Below, piece after piece: positions 17,454 to 27,248 of a DNA stretch of 64,000 nucleotides (position 1 is the first letter of the stretch; every line of letters begins with the position of its first letter). The notes beneath the pieces are model-generated. The model was not told the origin of the DNA. It worked only from the letters and a program-made list of their open reading frames with translations, and did not search any database. Source of the stretch: Hyphomicrobiales bacterium (GTDB taxonomy: Bacteria; Pseudomonadota; Alphaproteobacteria; Rhizobiales; Rhizobiaceae); assembly GCA_900471605.1 (NCBI GenBank), contig UCEY01000043.1:150624-214623 (forward strand), given 5' to 3'. Position numbers and translations under genes: made by a program.

Positions 17454-19559
17454 CTATCCGGCTCTCAGGAAGCGGATCGCCTCGTCGCGGCGATGGAGAT
17501 AGAGCAGCACGCGCATGTTCTGGCCGCGCTCGCTGTTCAGTTCCGGATCCCGCTCCAGCAGATAGGCCGCATCCTTGCGGGCGATCTCCAGGAGGTCCGC
17601 ATGTGCCTCCAGGCTGGCGATCCTAAAACCCGGCGTGCCGGACTGACGGGTGCCGAGCAGCTCGCCTTCGCCGCGCAGTTTCAGGTCTTCCTCGGCGATC
17701 AAAAATCCGTCCTCGCTGTCGCGCAGGATCGAAAGCCTGGCATGGCCGGTTTCGCTGAGCGGTCCCTTGTAGAGCAGGATGCAGGTCGAAGCCTCGTCGC
17801 CGCGCCCGACGCGGCCGCGCAACTGGTGGAGCTGGGCGAGCCCGAATCGCTCCGCATGCTCGATCACCATGATCGTCGCGTCCGGAACATCGACGCCGAC
17901 CTCGACCACGGTTGTGGCGACCAGGAGCCGCAGCTCGCCGGCCTTGAAGGCGGCCATCACCGCATCCTTCTCCGGCCCGCTCATGCGGCCGTGGATAAGG
18001 CCGACATCGCGGCCAAGCTCCCTGGCGAGCACCGCATAGCGTTCCTCCGCAGACATCAGGTCGGAAACTTCGGATTCCTCGACAAGCGGGCAGATCCAAT
18101 AGGCTTTTTTTCCTTCGCCGATCGCCCCTCTGAGCCGGGCAACGATATCGCCGATCCGCTCGGTCGGGATGGTGACGGTCTGGATCGGCTTGCGGCCGGC
18201 CGGTTTTTCTGTGAGCTTGGAGACGTCCATGTCGCCGAAGGCCGCGAGTACCAGCGTGCGGGGAATGGGCGTCGCCGTCATCACCAGCATATGCGGGGAA
18301 ATGCCCTTGGCGGTGAGCCGCAGGCGCTGGTGCACGCCGAACCGATGCTGCTCGTCCACCACGGCGAGCATCAGATTGTGATAGTTGATCGCATCTTGGA
18401 ACAGCGCATGGGTGCCGATGACGATCTGCGCTTCGCCGGAGGCGATCCGCTCGATGATCTGGTCGCGCTCGCGGCCCTTGGTGCGGCCGGTCAGCACCTC
18501 GACCGTCACGCCGGCAGCACCGGCAAGCTTCGAGATCGTCGCAAAATGCTGGCGGGCGAGGATTTCGGTCGGCGCCATCAGCACCGCCTGGCCGCCGGCC
18601 TCGACGGCCGCGGACATGGCGAGCAGCGCCACCAGCGTCTTGCCGGCCCCGACATCGCCCTGCAGCAGGCGCAGCATCCGGTCTTCGGCGGCCATGTCCC
18701 TGATGATATCCCCGACGGCCACTTTCTGGCTCGGCGTCAGCGAGAAGGGCAGGCCTGCGATGATCCTTGCGGCCAGATCGCCCTTCACCCGGATCGGTTG
18801 GCCCGGAACCTTGCGCACCTTCTGGCGCACCAGCGACAAGGACACCTGGCCGGCGAGGAATTCGTCATAGGCGAGCCGGCGGCGGGCAGGGGATTGCGGA
18901 TCGATATCCGCCGCGTCGCGCGGATCGTGAAGCCCGCGAAAGGCCTCCGCCACCGACGGGAAACCCTGGCGAGCTGTCAGCGCCGCATCGGCCCATTCCG
19001 GCAGTTCCGGCAGCCGGGCGACCGCGCCGTCGATCGCCCGGCGCAGCACTTTCGGCGTCAGGCCGGCCGTCATCGGATAGACCGGTTCGACCAGCGGCAG
19101 GTTCTCCGCTTCGGAGGCTTTCACAATGAAATCCGGATGCACCATCGAAGGCCGGCCGTTGAACCAGTCGACCTTGCCGCTCACCATCACCATCTCGTCG
19201 ACCGGCAGCGATTTTTCCAGCCAGTTGCCCTTGGCGCGGAAGAAGGTGAGCGCCAGTTCCCCGGTATCGTCATGCAGGAAGACTCGATAGGGCATGTTGG
19301 ATTTGCCGGGCGGCGGGGGCTGATGCCGGTCGACCCGCCCCTCGATCGTGACGATCGCCCCTTGCGGCGCAAGCGCGATGCCAGGCCGGTGGCGCCGGTC
19401 GATCAGCGAGGAGGGGGCATGGAACAGCAGATCAACGACGCGGCAATCGTCCGGGTCATCGCGGCCGGTGACGCGGGCGATCAGTTCGGCGAGCTTCGGC
19501 CCGACACCGGCAAGCGAGGCGACGGGCGAGAACAGCGGATCGAGTATGGCGGGACGCAT
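17454..19559 (-). CDS. recG: ATP-dependent DNA helicase RecG
   Basis: 701 residues from ATG 19559 (protein starts MRPAILDPLFSPV); an in-frame ATG 30 bases further out is possible, and neither has a strong ribosome site. N-terminal wedge/OB region (about 60-150), helicase motifs: Walker A LLQGDVGAGKTLVALLAM, DEQHRFGVHQRLR (DEQH box), TATPIPRTL (motif III), and the C-terminal QLHQLRGRVGRG (motif VI). RecG drives fork reversal and branch migration. Divergent from sdhE-mfd across 90 bases. Confidence 0.96.
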   Translation of the reverse strand: MRPAILDPLFSPVASLAGVGPKLAELIARVTGRDDPDDCRVVDLLFHAPSSLIDRRHRPGIALAPQGAIVTIEGRVDRHQPPPPGKSNMPYRVFLHDDTGELALTFFRAKGNWLEKSLPVDEMVMVSGKVDWFNGRPSMVHPDFIVKASEAENLPLVEPVYPMTAGLTPKVLRRAIDGAVARLPELPEWADAALTARQGFPSVAEAFRGLHDPRDAADIDPQSPARRRLAYDEFLAGQVSLSLVRQKVRKVPGQPIRVKGDLAARIIAGLPFSLTPSQKVAVGDIIRDMAAEDRMLRLLQGDVGAGKTLVALLAMSAAVEAGGQAVLMAPTEILARQHFATISKLAGAAGVTVEVLTGRTKGRERDQIIERIASGEAQIVIGTHALFQDAINYHNLMLAVVDEQHRFGVHQRLRLTAKGISPHMLVMTATPIPRTLVLAAFGDMDVSKLTEKPAGRKPIQTVTIPTERIGDIVARLRGAIGEGKKAYWICPLVEESEVSDLMSAEERYAVLARELGRDVGLIHGRMSGPEKDAVMAAFKAGELRLLVATTVVEVGVDVPDATIMVIEHAERFGLAQLHQLRGRVGRGDEASTCILLYKGPLSETGHARLSILRDSEDGFLIAEEDLKLRGEGELLGTRQSGTPGFRIASLEAHADLLEIARKDAAYLLERDPELNSERGQNMRVLLYLHRRDEAIRFLRAG

Positions 19560-19649
19560 GGCGCGCAAAATGCGATGGATTTTGCCCATTTGGCAAGGTG
19601 ACGAGGGCGGAAAAGCGTCCTATATGAACGGCAAAACAAGGACACCGCC

Positions 19650-19979
19650 ATGACAGGACTATCCCGCACCAGCGCGGATCTCGACCCGCGCCGCCGGCGC
19701 ATCCTCTATCGCTGCTGGCATCGCGGCATAAGGGAGATGGACCTGGTTTTCGGCAGTTTCGCGGAGGCCGAGATCGCCGCGTTAGGCGACGCGGAGCTCG
19801 ACGAGTTCGAAGCGATCATGGGCGAGGACGACCACGATCTGCACGCCTGGATCACCGGCGCGCAAGCCTTGCCGGAGCGCATGAAGACCCCGCTTTTCGC
19901 GCGGGTCGCTGCCTATACGCCGGATTTCGATCCCGTCACCAAGGCCTCCCTGGAGGCAAGGCTCGGAAACAAGATATGA
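19650..19979 (+). CDS. sdhE: FAD assembly factor SdhE (CptB/YgfY family)
   Basis: 109 residues; contains the invariant RGIREMD (R-G-x-x-E-M-D) motif near residue 26-32, in the context RRRRILYRCWHRGIREMD. SdhE helps covalent flavinylation of succinate dehydrogenase. Its stop overlaps the mfd start by 4 bases (ATGA), an arrangement also known in other Rhizobiales. Cytoplasmic. Confidence 0.93.
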   Translation: MTGLSRTSADLDPRRRRILYRCWHRGIREMDLVFGSFAEAEIAALGDAELDEFEAIMGEDDHDLHAWITGAQALPERMKTPLFARVAAYTPDFDPVTKASLEARLGNKI

Positions 19980-22900
19980 ATTCTGGCCCGATGATTCCCG
20001 GTTTCGACGCGAAGAAGATCGCGGCGGCCCAGAGCCCGCTGACCATAGGCAACGTGCCGCCCGGCATGGAACCGCTGGTTCTCGCCGAGTTGGCGCGCGC
20101 CGGCCAGGCGGTCGCCTATGTCATGTCGGATGGGCAGCGGATGCCCGATCTGGAGCAGATGCTCTCCTTCGTGGCGCCGGAAATCCCGGTCCTGACGCTG
20201 CCCGCCTGGGACTGCCTTCCCTATGACCGCGTGTCGCCCAGCGCCGATGTCTCCGCCCGCAGACTTGCGGCGCTATCGGGCCTGATCTCGCATCGCAAAA
20301 AGCCGCATGCGGCGATCGTGCTCGTCACGGTCAATGCGATGCTGCAGAAGATCGCGCCGGCCGAGATCATCGAGAGCCTGGCGTTCTCGGCCAAGCCCGG
20401 CAACCAGATCCGCATGGACGACATTGCCGCGCGGCTGGAGCGCAACGGCTTCGAGCGCGTCGCGACGGTCCGCGAAGTCGGTGAATTTGCCGTGCGCGGC
20501 GGCATTCTCGATGTCTTCGTACCGGGCACCGAAGAACCGGTGCGGCTGGATTTCTTCGGCGACACGCTGGAATCGATCCGCTCGTTCGATCCAGCGAGCC
20601 AGCGCACGACCGGCCAGGCACGCGTCCTCGACCTCAATCCGATGAGCGAAGTGACGCTGACGCCGGATACGATCAGCCGTTTCCGCAAGAACTATCTTTC
20701 CCTGTTCGGCGCCGCGACCCGCGACGACGCGCTTTATCAGGCGGTTTCCGAAGGCCGCCGTTATCCCGGCATGGAGCACTGGCTGCCGCTGTTCTACGAC
20801 GGGCTGGAAACCGCCTTCGATTATCTCAAGGGTTTTCGGATCGTCACCGACCATACCGCGCGCGAAGCGGCGAACGAGCGTTCGAAACTCGTCGCGGACT
20901 ATTACGACGCCCGGCGGGATTCCGGCACTCAGGGCAAGGGCGCTGCCGCACAGGCTGCCCCCTACAAGCCGGTTTCCCCGGGCCAGCTTTATCTCGACGG
21001 CAAATCGTTTGCCGCAGCGCTCGACGCCGTCAACGCGTTGCGCCTGACGCCGTTCAACGAGATGGATGCCGAAGGTCGCCGGGTGGTGACTTTGGATGCG
21101 CATGCCGGTCCGCGCTGGGCGAAAAACCAGACGGAAGACAAGGACCGCGATGAGCGCGTCAACGTCTTCGATCTCGTGGTCAAGCATATCGCCGACAAGC
21201 GTGCAGAGGGCATCAAGGTTCTGGTCACCGGCTGGTCCGCCGGTTCGCTCGACCGTCTTTTGCAGGTGCTGGACGAGCGTGGCCTGAAGCGTATCCGCCA
21301 GATCGACAAGCTCGCCGATCTCGATACGCTGGAAAAAGGCGAGGCGGCGTCGGCGGTTCTGAGCCTCGAGGCCGGTTTCGAGACGGACAGGATCGCCGTC
21401 ATCGGCGAACAGGACATTCTGGGCGACCGCATGGTCCGCCGCGGCAAGCGCCGCAAGCGTGGCGCGGATTTCCTCACCGAAGTCGCCGGCCTCGACGAAG
21501 GTTCGCTGGTTGTCCATGCGGAACACGGTATCGGCCGCTTCGTCGGCCTGGTGACGATCGAGGCGGCTGGCGCACCGCGCGCCTGCCTCGAACTGCATTA
21601 CGCTGATCAGGCAAAGCTTTTCCTGCCGGTCGAAAACATCGATCTTCTGTCGCGCTACGGCTCGGATGCGGCGGAAGCCCAGCTCGACAAGCTCGGCGGC
21701 GGCGCCTGGCAGGCCCGCAAGGCCAAGCTCAAGAAGCGGTTGCTCGACATGGCGGACGCGCTGATCCGCATCGCCGCCACCCGCATCACCCGCCGCGCGC
21801 CGGTCCTGACCACGCCGGAAGGGCTTTACGACGAATTCGCTGCCCGTTTCCCTTATGACGAGACCGAGGATCAGGCGAACGCCATCGATTCCGTCCGCGA
21901 CGATCTCGGCGCCGGCCGGCCGATGGACCGCCTCGTCTGCGGCGACGTCGGTTTCGGCAAGACGGAAGTGGCGCTGCGCGCGGCCTTCTTCGCCGCCATG
22001 AACGGTGCACAGGTGGCGGTCGTCGTGCCGACCACGCTGCTTTCCCGCCAGCATTTCAAGACCTTTCGCGAACGTTTCCGCGGACTGCCGATCAAGGTCG
22101 AGCAGGCCTCGCGGCTGGTACCGGCCAAGGAACTCGCACAGACCAAGAAGGATCTCGCCGACGGCAAGGTCGATATCGTCGTCGGCACCCACGCGCTGCT
22201 CGGCGCCGGCATCCAGTTCGCCAATCTCGGGCTGCTGATCATCGACGAGGAGCAGCATTTCGGCGTCAAGCACAAGGAGCGGCTGAAGGAGCTGAAGAGC
22301 GACGTCCACGTTCTGACGCTGTCGGCAACGCCGATCCCGCGCACGCTGCAACTGGCCATGACCGGCGTGCGCGAACTGTCGCTGATCACCACGCCGCCGG
22401 TCGACCGCATGGCGGTCCGCACCTTCATCTCGCCCTTCGATCCGCTGGTCATTCGCGAGACGCTGATGCGCGAGCACTATCGCGGCGGCCAGAGTTTCTA
22501 TGTCTGCCCGCGGCTCGCCGACCTGCCGGAAATTCAGGCCTTTCTCCAGTCCGATGTTCCCGAGCTTAAGGTCGCGGTCGCCCATGGCCAGATGGCGGCG
22601 GGCGAACTCGAAGACATCATGAACGCCTTCTACGACGGCAAATATGATGTGCTGCTCTCGACCACCATCGTCGAATCCGGCCTCGACGTGCCGACCGCCA
22701 ATACGCTGATCGTTCACCGCGCCGATATGTTCGGCCTGGCGCAGCTCTACCAGCTTCGCGGCCGCGTCGGCCGTTCCAAGGTGCGCGCTTTCGCGCTCTT
22801 CACCCTGCCGGTCAACAAGACGCTGACGACGATGGCCGACCGGCGCCTGAAGGTGCTGCAGTCGCTCGACACGCTCGGCGCCGGCTTCCAGCTGGCGAGC

Positions 22901-23497
22901 CACGACCTCGACATCCGCGGCGCCGGCAATCTGCTCGGCGAGGAACAGTCAGGCCATATTAAGGAAGTCGGTTTCGAGCTCTACCAGCAGATGCTGGAGG
23001 AGGCCGTGGCCGAAGTAAAGGGCGACGACGAGATCACCGATACCGGCTGGTCGCCGCAGATTTCCGTCGGCATCACCGTGATGATCCCGGAAACCTACGT
23101 CCCGGACCTGCATCTGCGCATGGGCCTTTACCGCCGTCTCGGCGAACTCACGGAACTGTCGGAGATCGACGGATTCGGCGCGGAAATGGTCGACCGTTTC
23201 GGCCCGATGCCGACCGAGGTTCAGAACCTCCTGAAGGTCGTCTATATCAAGTCGCTCTGCCGCAAGGCCAATGTCGAGAAGCTCGATGCCGGTCCGAAGG
23301 GCATCGTCGTCACCTTCCGCGACAAGCAGTTCCCGAACCCGGCCAATCTCGTCGGCTACATCGCCAAGCAGGGGACGATGGCGAAGATCCGTCCGGACCA
23401 CAGCGTGTTCCTCACCCGCGACCTGCCGTCGCCGGAAAAGCGGTTGTCGGCCGCGGCTCAGGTGATGACCCAGTTCGCCGAACTGGCGAAAACATAA
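19976..23497 (+). CDS. mfd: Transcription-repair coupling factor
   Basis: 1173 residues. N-terminal UvrB-homology region (about 1-340), RNA polymerase-interacting CarD-like domain near residues 510-560 (VVHAEHGIGRFVGLV, ELHYADQAKLFLPV), RecG-like translocase with Walker A CGDVGFGKTEVALRAAFF and DEEQHFGVKHKERLK, then the QLYQLRGRVGRS motif VI and the C-terminal TRCF domain. Mfd removes RNA polymerase stalled at lesions and recruits UvrA. Length is normal. Start overlaps sdhE by 4 bases. Its TAA stop abuts the convergent gene's stop with no base between. Confidence 0.97.
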   Translation: MNSGPMIPGFDAKKIAAAQSPLTIGNVPPGMEPLVLAELARAGQAVAYVMSDGQRMPDLEQMLSFVAPEIPVLTLPAWDCLPYDRVSPSADVSARRLAALSGLISHRKKPHAAIVLVTVNAMLQKIAPAEIIESLAFSAKPGNQIRMDDIAARLERNGFERVATVREVGEFAVRGGILDVFVPGTEEPVRLDFFGDTLESIRSFDPASQRTTGQARVLDLNPMSEVTLTPDTISRFRKNYLSLFGAATRDDALYQAVSEGRRYPGMEHWLPLFYDGLETAFDYLKGFRIVTDHTAREAANERSKLVADYYDARRDSGTQGKGAAAQAAPYKPVSPGQLYLDGKSFAAALDAVNALRLTPFNEMDAEGRRVVTLDAHAGPRWAKNQTEDKDRDERVNVFDLVVKHIADKRAEGIKVLVTGWSAGSLDRLLQVLDERGLKRIRQIDKLADLDTLEKGEAASAVLSLEAGFETDRIAVIGEQDILGDRMVRRGKRRKRGADFLTEVAGLDEGSLVVHAEHGIGRFVGLVTIEAAGAPRACLELHYADQAKLFLPVENIDLLSRYGSDAAEAQLDKLGGGAWQARKAKLKKRLLDMADALIRIAATRITRRAPVLTTPEGLYDEFAARFPYDETEDQANAIDSVRDDLGAGRPMDRLVCGDVGFGKTEVALRAAFFAAMNGAQVAVVVPTTLLSRQHFKTFRERFRGLPIKVEQASRLVPAKELAQTKKDLADGKVDIVVGTHALLGAGIQFANLGLLIIDEEQHFGVKHKERLKELKSDVHVLTLSATPIPRTLQLAMTGVRELSLITTPPVDRMAVRTFISPFDPLVIRETLMREHYRGGQSFYVCPRLADLPEIQAFLQSDVPELKVAVAHGQMAAGELEDIMNAFYDGKYDVLLSTTIVESGLDVPTANTLIVHRADMFGLAQLYQLRGRVGRSKVRAFALFTLPVNKTLTTMADRRLKVLQSLDTLGAGFQLASHDLDIRGAGNLLGEEQSGHIKEVGFELYQQMLEEAVAEVKGDDEITDTGWSPQISVGITVMIPETYVPDLHLRMGLYRRLGELTELSEIDGFGAEMVDRFGPMPTEVQNLLKVVYIKSLCRKANVEKLDAGPKGIVVTFRDKQFPNPANLVGYIAKQGTMAKIRPDHSVFLTRDLPSPEKRLSAAAQVMTQFAELAKT

Positions 23498-24436
23498 TTA
23501 CATATCGGATTTATTGTTCGGGACCGTGACCGCAGCGGCCTGCGGATCGGTCGCGACCGACGCGGGCAAGGGCACGTCGCGTGCCCGCTCGCGGGCCAGC
23601 GTCAGCAGGCCGGAGCCGATGATCAGCAGGATGCCGATCAGCATCGGAAGGTCGATCCTGTCGCCGAAGACGAGATAACCGAACAGGATGGCCCAGAGCA
23701 TCTGGCTGTATTGGGTTGGGCCAATCACGGCGGCGGGCGCATGATTGGCGGCATACATCAGCCAGACGGTGGCCAGCGCTCCAAGCAGGCCGTATCCGGC
23801 GAGCATCGCCCATTGCGACAGGGTCGGCCAGCGGAAGTCGGGGATCATCAGCACGCCGAGGATGACGAGGACGCCAAGGACACCGGCGCCGTAGAGCGAG
23901 ATGTTCTTCTCCGACGGCCCGATGGCGCGATAGACGATGATCGAGATCGCCCCGGAAAGCCCCGCAAACACCGCTCCGACATGCCCGATCGAAACCTCGC
24001 GGAAGCCCGGGCGCAATATAACCAGAACGCCGACGAAACCGATGATCACCGCGCTCCAGCGCCGGATGCCGACCGTCTCCTTGAGGAACACGACCGACAT
24101 GATCGTCACGAAGGACGGCAGCAGGAAGATCAGCGCGAAGGCTTCCGCCATCGACAGATAGGTGAAGGCCGCGACGCTGCCGACCGTTCCCATCGCAGCG
24201 GAGAAGAAACGCAGCACCCAAAGTGGACGGTTCGTGCTTCTCACCACGTCGAGCCAGCGGTCGCCCGGCTTCATCAGATAGGGAAAGCCGGCGAGCATGA
24301 AGACCGCGCCGAAAAAGCCCATCTCGTAGGGCGTCAGCGCCCCCTCGATCATCTTGACGCTTGCATCGCTCCAGGAATAGGCGGCAAAGGAGGAGAAGGC
24401 GAGAAGAACGCCTTTCAGGGTCTGGTCGGTACGCAC
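23498..24436 (-). CDS. EamA/DMT family transporter
   Basis: 312 residues, GTG start at 24436. Ten hydrophobic helices in two EamA repeats, the second beginning near residue 150 (GHVGAVFAGLSGAISIIVYR). PTQYSQMLWAILFGYLVFGD is the typical end of repeat two. Drug/metabolite exporter family; substrate unknown. Ends back to back with mfd. Confidence 0.88.
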   Translation of the reverse strand: MRTDQTLKGVLLAFSSFAAYSWSDASVKMIEGALTPYEMGFFGAVFMLAGFPYLMKPGDRWLDVVRSTNRPLWVLRFFSAAMGTVGSVAAFTYLSMAEAFALIFLLPSFVTIMSVVFLKETVGIRRWSAVIIGFVGVLVILRPGFREVSIGHVGAVFAGLSGAISIIVYRAIGPSEKNISLYGAGVLGVLVILGVLMIPDFRWPTLSQWAMLAGYGLLGALATVWLMYAANHAPAAVIGPTQYSQMLWAILFGYLVFGDRIDLPMLIGILLIIGSGLLTLARERARDVPLPASVATDPQAAAVTVPNNKSDM

Positions 24437-24448
24437 GCGTTTATCCGT

Positions 24449-25120
24449 TCAGATCATGCCCTTGCGGGCTTCCGCCTTCAGCTTGGCGATCTCGCGCAGC
24501 GCATTGGCAAAGACGTCAGGCGTCTGGGCGCCGCTCACCGCATACTGGCCATCGATAATGAAGAACGGCACGCCGGTCACGCCCATTTTCTGCGCTGCGT
24601 CGATTTCCCCAAGGACGGTATCCTTGTCGGCGTCGCTTGCCAGCAGGCTCTCGATCACCTTGCGGTCGAGGCCGCATTTTTCGGCGATATCGGCGAGCAC
24701 CGCGTGGTCGCCAACGTTGCGGCCTTCCTCGAAATTCGCCTTGAACAATGCGGTCGCCACCTTGTCCTGGATTTCGCGGCTTTCCACGATCGCCCAATGC
24801 AGCAGGCGATGCGCATCGAGTGTATTGGGGCCGACCTTGATCGCCTCGAAATTATACGTGATGCCGACCTCTTCGCCGAGTTTCTTCAGCATGCCATGGG
24901 CACGTTCGACCGCGTCCTTGCCGCCCAATTTGGCGGCCAGATCGGCCTGGTGATCGACGCCTTCGGGCGGATGATCCGGGTTGAGCCGGTAGGGACGCCA
25001 GTTGATATCGACGCCGATCTCGTCCTGAACTTCCGCGACCGCCAGTTCCATCCGCGCCTTGCCGAGATAGCACCAGGGGCAGACGATATCCGAAACGATG
25101 TCGATGGTTACGCGCTCCAT
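24449..25120 (-). CDS. FrnE-like DsbA family oxidoreductase
   Basis: 223 residues, no signal peptide, so cytoplasmic. Thioredoxin-fold CPWC redox motif at Cys14-Cys17 (SDIVCPWCYLGK), helical insertion, and the cis-Pro loop MGVTGVPFFIIDG near residue 170. This pattern is the FrnE/polyketide-associated DsbA subfamily, linked to oxidative-stress disulfide chemistry. It sits just upstream of the DMT transporter gene (12 bases between), likely in one transcript. Confidence 0.9.
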   Translation of the reverse strand: MERVTIDIVSDIVCPWCYLGKARMELAVAEVQDEIGVDINWRPYRLNPDHPPEGVDHQADLAAKLGGKDAVERAHGMLKKLGEEVGITYNFEAIKVGPNTLDAHRLLHWAIVESREIQDKVATALFKANFEEGRNVGDHAVLADIAEKCGLDRKVIESLLASDADKDTVLGEIDAAQKMGVTGVPFFIIDGQYAVSGAQTPDVFANALREIAKLKAEARKGMI

Positions 25121-25157
25121 GGCGGCGTCCTTTCTCCGGTAACCGAAACAGGCTGGA

Positions 25158-26972
25158 TTACTGTGCGCGCTTGTCCCACCAGATGTTGAGCTGGTAGCCG
25201 TAGAGCGGCAGTTTTTCGGGATAACCGATATACTTGCGCCGCGCCACCCATTGATCCGCGATGTGATAGAGCGGAACGAGATAGTGACCGGAAATCAGCA
25301 TCCGGTCGTAAGCCCGCACCGCCGCCTCGAAATCCTCCTTGCTGCGTACCGTCAGCATCGTCTCGATCAGCTTGTCGAGATCGGGATCAGCGGTGCCGGC
25401 GAAATTGAAGCTGCCGTCGCGATCCCGCGAATCCGATCCCCAGCGCCCGATCTGCTCGATGCCGGGCGACAGCGACTGCGGATAGGATTTGACGATCATG
25501 TCGTAGTCGAAATTGCCGGACCGGGCCTGGTATTGCGCATCGTCGACGGTGCGGATCGACATGTCGATCCCGATCATCTTCAGCGTCCGCTGATAGGCGA
25601 TCGCGAGCTTTTCCTGGTCCTGGCTCTGGGTCATCACCTCGAACGCGAGCGGTCGGCCGGAAGCGTCCGACATCCTGCCGTTCCGGATCGTGTAGCCGCC
25701 CTTCTTGAGCAACTCGACCGCATCGCGCAGTACCTTGCGGTCGGCGCCGGACGCGTCGGTTTTCGGCAGGTGATAGGTGCCATCGAGGACCGCCGGTTCG
25801 ATCCGGTTCTTGATCGCCCCGAGGATCTTCAGCTCCCGTTCGTCCGCCGGCTTGCCGAGCGAGGTGAGGGGGGAGTTCTGCCAAAAACTCTCGGTGCGGG
25901 TATAGGCGCCCTCGAAAAGGTTCTTGTTGGCCCATTCGAAATCGAAGGCGAGCGACAGGCCGGCCCGCACGTTGACGTCGGCAAATAGCGGCCGTCTCGT
26001 GTTGAAGACGAAACCGAGCATGCCGGTCGGCAATTGCGGCTTGAACGCATCCTTGACCACATCGCCATTCTGGGCGGCCGGAAAATCATAGGCACGGGTC
26101 CAGTGTGTCGGGCTGCCGTCCGGATAGATGTCGATCTCGCCCTTCTTGAAGGCTTCGAACAGCGTATTGTCCTGCAGGAAATATTCGACGGTGATCTGGT
26201 CGTAATTGTCAAAACCCACCTTGGCCGGAATATCCTTGCCCCAGTAATTCGGATCTCGCTCATAGACGATCCGCTCGCCCGGCGAGACCGACTTGATCCG
26301 GTAAGGGCCCGAACCGACCGGCGGCTTCAGCGTCGACTGGTCGAAGGTCGCTGCATCGATCGCGTGCTTCGGCAGGATCGGCGTGCCGGTCGCGAGAATC
26401 AGCGGGAATTCGCGGTCGGCCTTTTCGTTGAAGGTAAAGCGGACGCCGCGTTCGCCGACCTTTTCCATTTTCGCGACGGGCGCCAGCCGCGACGAGAAGG
26501 GAATGCGGGCCTTGTCGCGCAGCAGTTCGAACGAGAAGATCACGTCGTCCGGGGTGACCGGCTGACCGTCCGACCATTTCGCCTTGGGATTGAGATTGAA
26601 CTGGATGAAGCTCCGCTCGTCGTTCCACTCGACGCTTTCCGCCAGCAGGCCGTAGAGGCTGAAGGGCTCGTCGCTGGAGCGCGTCATCAGCGATTCGTAG
26701 AGAAGATTGCCGAAGCCCGGGTCCCAGATGCCGCGCGCCGAGGTGCGCATGCTTTTCAGGATGAATGGATTGAGGCTGTCGAACGTGCCGACGACCCCAT
26801 AGGTGATCTTGCCGCCCTTCTTCACGTCCGGGTTCACATAAGGGAAATGCCTGTAGTCGGAAGGCAATGCCGGGCTGCCGTGCATGGCAATTCCATGCAC
26901 CGGCTCGGCCAAGGCCGGCACCCCGATCAGAAACGCGGCGATGAGGGGAAGGAAGCGTCGCATGGGACCCAT
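25158..26972 (-). CDS. Peptide-type ABC transporter solute-binding protein (YejA-like, family 5)
   Basis: 604 residues. Signal peptide at residues 1-22 (RRFLPLIAAFLIGVPALA). Mature protein has SBP family 5 features: the KKGGKITYGVVGTFDSLNPF start, FNLNPKAKWSDGQPVTPDDVIFSFELL, and QNSPLTSLGKPADERELKIL. The HGSPALP and FPYVNPDVKKGG opening resembles YejA-type proteins for peptides or microcin-C-like compounds. The partner permease and ATPase genes are not adjacent, so it is an orphan binding protein here. GAGG lies 12 bases before the ATG. Confidence 0.87.
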   Translation of the reverse strand: MGPMRRFLPLIAAFLIGVPALAEPVHGIAMHGSPALPSDYRHFPYVNPDVKKGGKITYGVVGTFDSLNPFILKSMRTSARGIWDPGFGNLLYESLMTRSSDEPFSLYGLLAESVEWNDERSFIQFNLNPKAKWSDGQPVTPDDVIFSFELLRDKARIPFSSRLAPVAKMEKVGERGVRFTFNEKADREFPLILATGTPILPKHAIDAATFDQSTLKPPVGSGPYRIKSVSPGERIVYERDPNYWGKDIPAKVGFDNYDQITVEYFLQDNTLFEAFKKGEIDIYPDGSPTHWTRAYDFPAAQNGDVVKDAFKPQLPTGMLGFVFNTRRPLFADVNVRAGLSLAFDFEWANKNLFEGAYTRTESFWQNSPLTSLGKPADERELKILGAIKNRIEPAVLDGTYHLPKTDASGADRKVLRDAVELLKKGGYTIRNGRMSDASGRPLAFEVMTQSQDQEKLAIAYQRTLKMIGIDMSIRTVDDAQYQARSGNFDYDMIVKSYPQSLSPGIEQIGRWGSDSRDRDGSFNFAGTADPDLDKLIETMLTVRSKEDFEAAVRAYDRMLISGHYLVPLYHIADQWVARRKYIGYPEKLPLYGYQLNIWWDKRAQ

Positions 26973-27248
26973 GACGGTGAAATCCTCGCTGATTCTCCCG
27001 CAAAATAGCGCATGCCAGGAGGCCTACCAACCACCGCCATGCGCAAAAGAATGATCGCCGACGTTAACTCCTTGTCAAAAAATACGAAAGAAGGACTGGA
27101 TATCGACGCCCGCCCGATGTAACAGGTTGCCCACACGGGCGGGTCATTCAATTGCCTCATTTGACCGACAGGTCACAGGCAGTAGGACACCCCGAGGGAG
27201 TTGACGGCGTCTGCCGTACCCAGCGGATTTCAGGAGACGGATCTCGTT

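Noticed and set aside
17493..19601. 702-codon plus-strand frame opposite recG
   Set aside because: Shadow of recG, which has all helicase motifs.
20273..22903. 876-codon open frame on the minus strand opposite mfd
   Set aside because: It lies wholly inside mfd, whose motifs are clear. Long antisense frames are common in GC-rich DNA because of third-position bias; the translated product is Arg/Gly/Asp-rich without any domain.
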